Part shown: positions 60,254-64,000 of the stretch, piece by piece | Layout of the letters: each line of letters begins with the position of its first letter | Position numbering within the stretch: position 1 is the stretch's first letter | Assembly: GCA_964565805.1 (NCBI GenBank) | Contig: CAZMGH010000011.1 | Span: forward strand, 7,945 to 71,944 | Length of the DNA: 64,000 nt | Direction of reading: 5' to 3' | DNA from: Catenibacillus sp964565805 | GTDB taxonomy: Bacteria > Bacillota > Clostridia > Lachnospirales > Lachnospiraceae | Program-made: the position numbers and the translations under genes | Notes under the pieces: model-generated | Seen by the model: only the letters and a program-made list of their open reading frames with translations | Database searches by the model: none | Told to the model about the DNA's origin: nothing

Positions 60254-60305
60254 CTCCATACAAAATATGGAGTTTTTGTATTTCCCTAATTTTTGTATTT
60301 CCCTA
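60254..60305. repeat. hairpin and 17-bp-phased tandem repeat at the ATPase operon start
   Basis: CTCCATA-5-TATGGAG (60254-60272) next to two copies of TTTTTGTATTTCCCTA (60273-60288 and 60290-60305), right after the -10 box. Layout of an operator plus leader hairpin. Confidence 0.55.
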
Positions 60306-60306
60306 T

Positions 60307-60335
60307 ACTATAGGATCACAAATCAAAGAAGTCAA
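60307..60335 (-). promoter_or_regulatory. promoter of the DUF6110-like/ATPase operon
   Basis: Minus strand TTGACT (60330-60335), 17-base spacer, TATAGT (60307-60312). Confidence 0.7.
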
Positions 60336-60368
60336 TTCTAACTTACATTAGCGATAAATATTATCATC

Positions 60369-60403
60369 AAAAAACGGACCATCATTTCCATGGTCCGTTC
60401 TTC
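60369..60403 (-). terminator. terminator of the Fur-like gene
   Basis: Minus strand ACGGACCAT, loop, ATGGTCCGT followed by TTTTTG. Confidence 0.88.
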
Positions 60404-60438
60404 CTGTCGTAATGGTATCCGCGCCATTATGATCCTTC

Positions 60439-60942
60439 CTATGCTTCACTTTTTTCCTGATTAATGTCACAGTTGCACGGTTTAATCGTGACAGATACAA
60501 GTTTACGATCTTTAGCGTAGCCGCAGGCTTGAAGGCCTTCCTGGACAACTTTGTTCCACATTTTCGCAGACAAATGATAAGTCGTGTCATCATCCAGAAC
60601 GACTGTACACGCGTCCTCCATGGCACACTCCGATGAATAAGCCACCCGGTACATATTTTTCCGGCTAATAGCACCAATCTCTTCCAGCGCATTGATCATA
60701 CGGTAGACAGTCGCTGTGCCGATCTTATGATCGATCTTTGAAGCTTTATAAAAAATCTCCTTGCAGCTGGAGCATTCATTTTCCAAAATAATATCCAGAA
60801 GCATAAGTCGCTGTTTTGTAATACGCCCGCCATGGGCTTTTAATTTTTCTATGATCATCTCCTTCTGCATCTGGGTCCGGCGGTATTCCTTCCCGCTGTA
60901 ACAATCTTTTGTCACACCATTAGCCTGATGACACGCTGGCAT
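60439..60942 (-). CDS. atypical Fur-family regulator
   Basis: 167 residues. The N-terminal winged helix is Fur-like (GGRITKQRLMLLDIILENECSSCKEIFYKASKIDHKIGTATVYRMINALEEIGAISR, about 37-95). The usual C-terminal histidine-rich metal/dimer motif is missing; instead there is a cysteine-bearing segment (SSECAMEDACTVVLDDDTTYHLS, VTIKPCNCD). Metal or redox sensing through cysteines is possible. ATG 60942 chosen because GGAG is 9 bases upstream. Lies between feoB and the metal ATPase operon, each with its own terminator. Confidence 0.8.
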   Translation of the reverse strand: MPACHQANGVTKDCYSGKEYRRTQMQKEMIIEKLKAHGGRITKQRLMLLDIILENECSSCKEIFYKASKIDHKIGTATVYRMINALEEIGAISRKNMYRVAYSSECAMEDACTVVLDDDTTYHLSAKMWNKVVQEGLQACGYAKDRKLVSVTIKPCNCDINQEKSEA

Positions 60943-61036
60943 ATTTATCATCTCCTTTTTCCGCCGCCGAAAAGACGGCTATGGCCTTAAGCGCTTTTGG
61001 CCGGATCATATGGCTGATATGTTCGCCAGGTAAAGA

Positions 61037-61066
61037 AAAGGCCTGCACTCAAATGCGTGCAGGCCT
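61037..61066. terminator. terminator of feoB
   Basis: AAGGCCTGCAC, 8-base loop, GTGCAGGCCTT with T-rich sequence on both sides; ends feoB on the minus strand. Confidence 0.9.
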
Positions 61067-61071
61067 TGTTT

Positions 61072-63261
61072 TTATTTTACCTTGGCCATAGCCTTGGCAC
61101 TTACATTTAATGCTTTACTCTCTTTATAAGGTCTAAACAGTAAGTACAGGAAACCAATGACTAACAGGAAGGCAACAACTGTCCAGAGTCCGAAGGAACC
61201 TGTAGTGATCAATGTCCCTATCTGATATACACAAAGGGAAACCACATAAGCCAACAGTGTCTGATACCCGATGGCATACCAAAACCACTTTCTACTGTTC
61301 ATTTCTCTTTTAATCGCGCCCATGGCAGCAAAGCAAGGCGCGCACAGAAGGTTGAACGTCAAGAAGGAATAAGCTGCCACAGTGCTCATGCTGCCGGCAA
61401 GAGTTCCCCAGTATTCAGCGCCGTCTTCAGCAACTTCCGCGAATCCGAACAAAATACCAAAAGTACCAACCACGTTTTCTTTCGCCACAAGACCGGTAAT
61501 TGCTGCCACAGCAGATCTCCAGTCGCCCCAGCCCAGCGGAATAAAAATCCATGCAATGGCGTTTCCAATGGTTGCCAGGATACTGTGTTCCAATTCCATA
61601 TCCTCAAGCATACGGAACTGCCCGTCAATCCATCCAAAATAGGTGGCAAACCATACAACGATGGTCGAAAGGAGGATGATCGTACCGGCTTTCTTAATAA
61701 AGGACCAGCCGCGCTCCCACATGCTGCGGAGTACGTTGCCTACAGTAGGCCAGTGATATGCCGGAAGCTCCATAACAAAGGGCGCCGGATCCCCAGCAAA
61801 CATTTTCGTTTTCTTCAAAATAATACCGGAGCAGATAATTGCCGCGATCCCAACAAAGTAAGCGCTGGGAGCCACCCACCATGCGCCATCAAACAACGCG
61901 CCTGCGATCAAAGCAATGATCGGAAGCTTCGCGCCGCAAGGAATAAATGTGGTGGTCATAATAGTCATCTTGCGGTCCCGGTCATTTTCAATTGTACGGG
62001 AAGCCATGATACCAGGAACGCCGCAGCCGCTGCCGATCAGCATCGGAATGAAAGACTTGCCAGAAAGCCCAAACTTGCGGAAGATCCTGTCCATGATAAA
62101 TGCAACTCTGGCCATATAACCGCAGGATTCTAAAAACGCCAAAAAGATGAAAAGCACAAGCATCTGCGGCACGAACCCAAGAACAGCGCCTACACCGGCT
62201 ACAATACCATCAAGGATCAAGCCCTGGAGCCATGCTGCACATCCGATTGCCTCAAGGGCATTTTCAACAAGTACCGGAATGCCGGGAACATAAATACTTT
62301 CAATCCCAAATAAATGCCATCCATCGCCAAACACACCGTCATTTGCCCAGTCTGTAGCCCATGTACCTACTGTAGACACAGATACATAATACACAATGAC
62401 CATAACAACGGCAAAAATCGGCAGCGCCAGGAACCGGTTTGTTACAACACGGTCGATTTTATCAGAAACCGTAAGTTTCTCTTTTGTCTGAACCTTTGTA
62501 TAGCACTCATCAATAATGGACGAAATATACGTGTATCTTTCGTTAGTAATGATACTTTCTGTATCATCATCCATTTCTTTCTCAATATATTTTATTTCAT
62601 CGCTTACATCAGGCGCCTGCTTCATCTGCATGCCAATCTTGTCGTCTTTTTCCAGGAGCTTGATGGCAAAGAAACGTTTCTGCTCTTCCGGAACATCGTT
62701 TCCAATCTTGGCTTCCACAGAATCAAGGACATTCTCAACCTCAGGACTGAACTTGTGGACCGGAGGAACTGCAGTTTTGTTTTTAGCAATGCTGACAACC
62801 TTTTCAGCAGCTTCTTTTATACCTGTCCCTTTTAAAGCGGAGATTTCCACAACCTCACAGCCAAGCTTTTGTTTCAGCTTGTCAATATGTATCTTATTGC
62901 CGCTTTTCTTTACAATATCCATCATGTTTACAGCCATGACCACCGGGATCCCCAGTTCCATAAGCTGAGTAGATAAATAAAGATTTCGCTCAATATTCGT
63001 ACCGTCTACAATATTTAAAATAGCATCCGGTCTTTCATTGATCAGGTAATTTCTTGCCACAACTTCTTCCAGTGTATATGGAGAAAGGGAATAAATACCC
63101 GGAAGGTCCATGATCGTTACATCCTTATGACCTTTCAGCTTACCTTCCTTCTTTTCCACCGTAACGCCGGGCCAGTTGCCTACAAACTGGTTAGAACCAG
63201 TAAGGGCATTAAACAACGTTGTCTTACCACAGTTTGGATTGCCCGCTAACGCAATTTTCAT
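61072..63261 (-). CDS. feoB: ferrous iron transporter FeoB
   Basis: 729 residues. N-terminal G domain: GNPNCGKTTLFNALTG (G1), DLPGIYSLSPYTLEE (G3), VNMMD (G4); then a GDI-like helical part and the membrane core with two gate repeats (LIGSGCGVPGIMASRTIENDRDRKMTIMTTTFIPCGAKLP). C-terminal helices about 640-720. Imports Fe2+. ATG 63261 has AGAGGTAGG upstream. Leader between feoA and feoB holds operator copy 3 and a Fur-box-like sequence at 63298. Confidence 0.96.
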   Translation of the reverse strand: MKIALAGNPNCGKTTLFNALTGSNQFVGNWPGVTVEKKEGKLKGHKDVTIMDLPGIYSLSPYTLEEVVARNYLINERPDAILNIVDGTNIERNLYLSTQLMELGIPVVMAVNMMDIVKKSGNKIHIDKLKQKLGCEVVEISALKGTGIKEAAEKVVSIAKNKTAVPPVHKFSPEVENVLDSVEAKIGNDVPEEQKRFFAIKLLEKDDKIGMQMKQAPDVSDEIKYIEKEMDDDTESIITNERYTYISSIIDECYTKVQTKEKLTVSDKIDRVVTNRFLALPIFAVVMVIVYYVSVSTVGTWATDWANDGVFGDGWHLFGIESIYVPGIPVLVENALEAIGCAAWLQGLILDGIVAGVGAVLGFVPQMLVLFIFLAFLESCGYMARVAFIMDRIFRKFGLSGKSFIPMLIGSGCGVPGIMASRTIENDRDRKMTIMTTTFIPCGAKLPIIALIAGALFDGAWWVAPSAYFVGIAAIICSGIILKKTKMFAGDPAPFVMELPAYHWPTVGNVLRSMWERGWSFIKKAGTIILLSTIVVWFATYFGWIDGQFRMLEDMELEHSILATIGNAIAWIFIPLGWGDWRSAVAAITGLVAKENVVGTFGILFGFAEVAEDGAEYWGTLAGSMSTVAAYSFLTFNLLCAPCFAAMGAIKREMNSRKWFWYAIGYQTLLAYVVSLCVYQIGTLITTGSFGLWTVVAFLLVIGFLYLLFRPYKESKALNVSAKAMAKVK

Positions 63262-63297
63262 TTGCTTTCCTACCTCTTTTCTGCCATTGGCATAATA

Positions 63298-63308
63298 TGA
63301 TAATGATA
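63298..63308. promoter_or_regulatory. Fur-box-like half in the feoB leader
   Basis: TGATAATGATA matches about two hexamers of the classical Fur box. It lies just upstream of the feoB ribosome site. Confidence 0.4.
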
Positions 63309-63361
63309 CCAAAAGAGCGGATAGCCCGAAGCGATCCAGGGTATCATCATAAGCTTATTTA

Positions 63362-63377
63362 ATTAGTTTTTACTAAC
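63362..63377. promoter_or_regulatory. operator copy 3, (A/G)TTAG-N6-CTAAC, upstream of feoB
   Basis: ATTAG (63362-63366), 6 bases, CTAAC (63373-63377). A weak minus-strand promoter TTGCCA (63384-63389)-18-TAATTA (63360-63365) would place the operator in the spacer, allowing feoB expression separate from feoA. Confidence 0.55.
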
Positions 63378-63417
63378 TATACATGGCAACAACACATCTT
63401 TTCAGACGGTGATCCAC

Positions 63418-63639
63418 CTATTCTACCTGAATCATCTCTGCATCCGCTTTACGCACAGACAGTTCATAGCCTCTTACGGTAATCTCTATAGGATCACCTA
63501 ATGGCGCGACTTTACGCACAAAAATCTCAACACCCTTGGTAATGCCCATATCCATAATGCGCCGTTTTACCGGGCCGTCTCCTGTCAATTTTGTTACCTT
63601 CACGGTCTGACCGCAAGGAACCGTCTTTAATGTTCTCAT
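63418..63639 (-). CDS. feoA: FeoA-domain protein (first of two, adjacent to feoB)
   Basis: 73 residues, SH3-like FeoA fold: LKTVPCGQTVKVTKLTGDGPVKRRIMDMGITKGVEIFVRKVAPLGDPIEITVRGYELSVRK. ATG 63639 has AGAGGTG upstream. FeoA binds FeoB and supports Fe2+ uptake. Confidence 0.93.
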   Translation of the reverse strand: MRTLKTVPCGQTVKVTKLTGDGPVKRRIMDMGITKGVEIFVRKVAPLGDPIEITVRGYELSVRKADAEMIQVE

Positions 63640-63651
63640 TTTTTGCACCTC

Positions 63652-63867
63652 TTATCCTACCATTATTTTATTAGCCATATCTTTACCGATAGCTACACGG
63701 GTATCTTTAATATTAACGATCAGATTTCCTCCAACCTCAGAAACCACAGTCACTACCGCACCAGCTACAAAACCAAGATTTTCCAGGAACCGGCGGGTTT
63801 CTTCCTTACCGCCCACCTTCTGGATCACAGTTCCCTCTCCGGTTCTTGCCAAAGTTAAAGGCATCAT
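63652..63867 (-). CDS. feoA: FeoA-domain protein (second, promoter-proximal)
   Basis: 71 residues, FeoA fold with LTLARTGEGTVIQKVGGKEETRRFLENLGFVAGAVVTVVSEVGGNLIVNIKDTRVAIGKDMANKIMV. Related to but clearly different from the next FeoA, so not a recent duplicate. First gene of feoA-feoA-feoB; 12 bases separate the two feoA genes. Confidence 0.93.
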   Translation of the reverse strand: MMPLTLARTGEGTVIQKVGGKEETRRFLENLGFVAGAVVTVVSEVGGNLIVNIKDTRVAIGKDMANKIMVG

Positions 63868-63907
63868 AGTCCATCTTCTTTCTTTACCTGATAAATCTAA
63901 AAGGTAT

Positions 63908-63922
63908 TGATAATCATTTTCA
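63908..63922. promoter_or_regulatory. Fur-box-like site in the feo leader
   Basis: TGATAAT-C-ATTTTCA matches the 7-1-7 Fur/PerR consensus TGATAAT-N-ATTATCA at 13 of the 14 specified positions. Lies about 20 bases downstream of the -10 box. Confidence 0.6.
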
Positions 63923-63938
63923 TTTCTTTCTCACACTG

Positions 63939-63954
63939 GTTAGTATAGTCTAAC
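63939..63954. promoter_or_regulatory. operator copy 4, GTTAG-N6-CTAAC, over the feo -10 box
   Basis: GTTAG (63939-63943), 6 bases, CTAAC (63950-63954). It covers the -10 box of the feo promoter, so binding would block transcription. Confidence 0.75.
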
Positions 63955-63970
63955 AAAAGGCAAATGTCAA
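63942..63970 (-). promoter_or_regulatory. promoter of feoA-feoA-feoB
   Basis: Minus strand TTGACA (63965-63970), 17-base spacer, TATACT (63942-63947): near-consensus and overlapped by operator copy 4. Confidence 0.85.
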
Positions 63971-64000
63971 TATGCATTATTGATATTTTTTTTCATTTAG

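Noticed and set aside
60338..60351. CTAA-N6-TTAG near the DUF6110/ATPase promoter as a fifth iron operator
   Set aside because: Half-sites are in the opposite orientation to the GTTAG-N6-CTAAC boxes and only 4 bp long; chance is likely.
60243..60360. Short tandem repeats as part of a CRISPR array
   Set aside because: Only two copies with a 1-base spacer; no spacer-repeat pattern and no cas genes in the window.

Overview
The window looks like a draft-assembly contig from an anaerobic, probably spore-forming, low-to-mid GC Gram-positive of the Lachnospiraceae (Clostridium cluster XIVa). Evidence: strong AGGAGG ribosome sites, TTGACA/TATAAT promoters, B. subtilis-like housekeeping gene order, a GerW/YtfJ-type sporulation gene, a DUF6382-FHA protein, the DUF3793/flavodoxin/DUF2325 group and a giant 2-hydroxyacyl-CoA dehydratase activase-like protein. 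A 100-N gap (22119-22218) marks an assembly join inside yceD. No rRNA, tRNA, CRISPR array, transposase or phage gene was found.

Region 1 (1-18599, minus strand) is the conserved lipid/division/secretion/translation superoperon, read right to left: plsX-acpP-rnc-smc-ftsY-[ilvA]-ylxM-ffh-rpsP-khpA-rimM-trmD-[larB-larC-larE]-rplS-[signal-peptidase-like]-rbgA-lepB-rnhB. Two metabolic insertions break it: threonine ammonia-lyase, and the nickel-pincer cofactor genes larBCE. Two oddities stand out. RNase HII is fused in frame to a YraN/UPF0102 nuclease, and a second signal peptidase I paralogue has lost both catalytic residues.

Region 2 (18608-31746) holds an NCS2 nucleobase permease, a GH43 glycosidase, the rpmF-yceD-ackA cluster divergent from tmcAL (promoters with abutting -35 boxes), a coiled-coil protein with coaD-rsmD, recG-yloV-yloU, and divergent rpmB.

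Region 3 (31752-37228, minus) is a six-gene group from a consensus promoter: rhomboid-like protein with zinc-ribbon tail, two unrecognised proteins, DUF2953, GerW-like and DUF6382-FHA. Several members may act at the membrane or in sporulation. Region 4 (37350-41815, plus) is the 1412-residue activase-like protein with an unusual translation start region. Region 5 (41871-48996, minus) is the complete F1Fo ATP synthase operon atpBEFHAGDC plus a metallophosphoesterase; the c subunit lacks the Na+-binding signature.

Region 6 (49049-64000) is a metal and redox region: a LysR regulator, a TetR-controlled heterodimeric ABC transporter of the YbtPQ/IrtAB type, serS, DUF2325, flavodoxin, DUF3793, a P-type metal ATPase with a small partner protein, an atypical Fur-like regulator and feoA-feoA-feoB. 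Four copies of one palindrome, GTTAG-N6-CTAAC (one half-site varies), lie at the promoters or leaders of the ABC pair, DUF3793, feoB and feoA. The feoA copy covers the -10 box, with a Fur-box-like site just downstream. This suggests an iron regulon that ties the otherwise uncharacterised ABC pair and DUF3793/flavodoxin to ferrous iron uptake.
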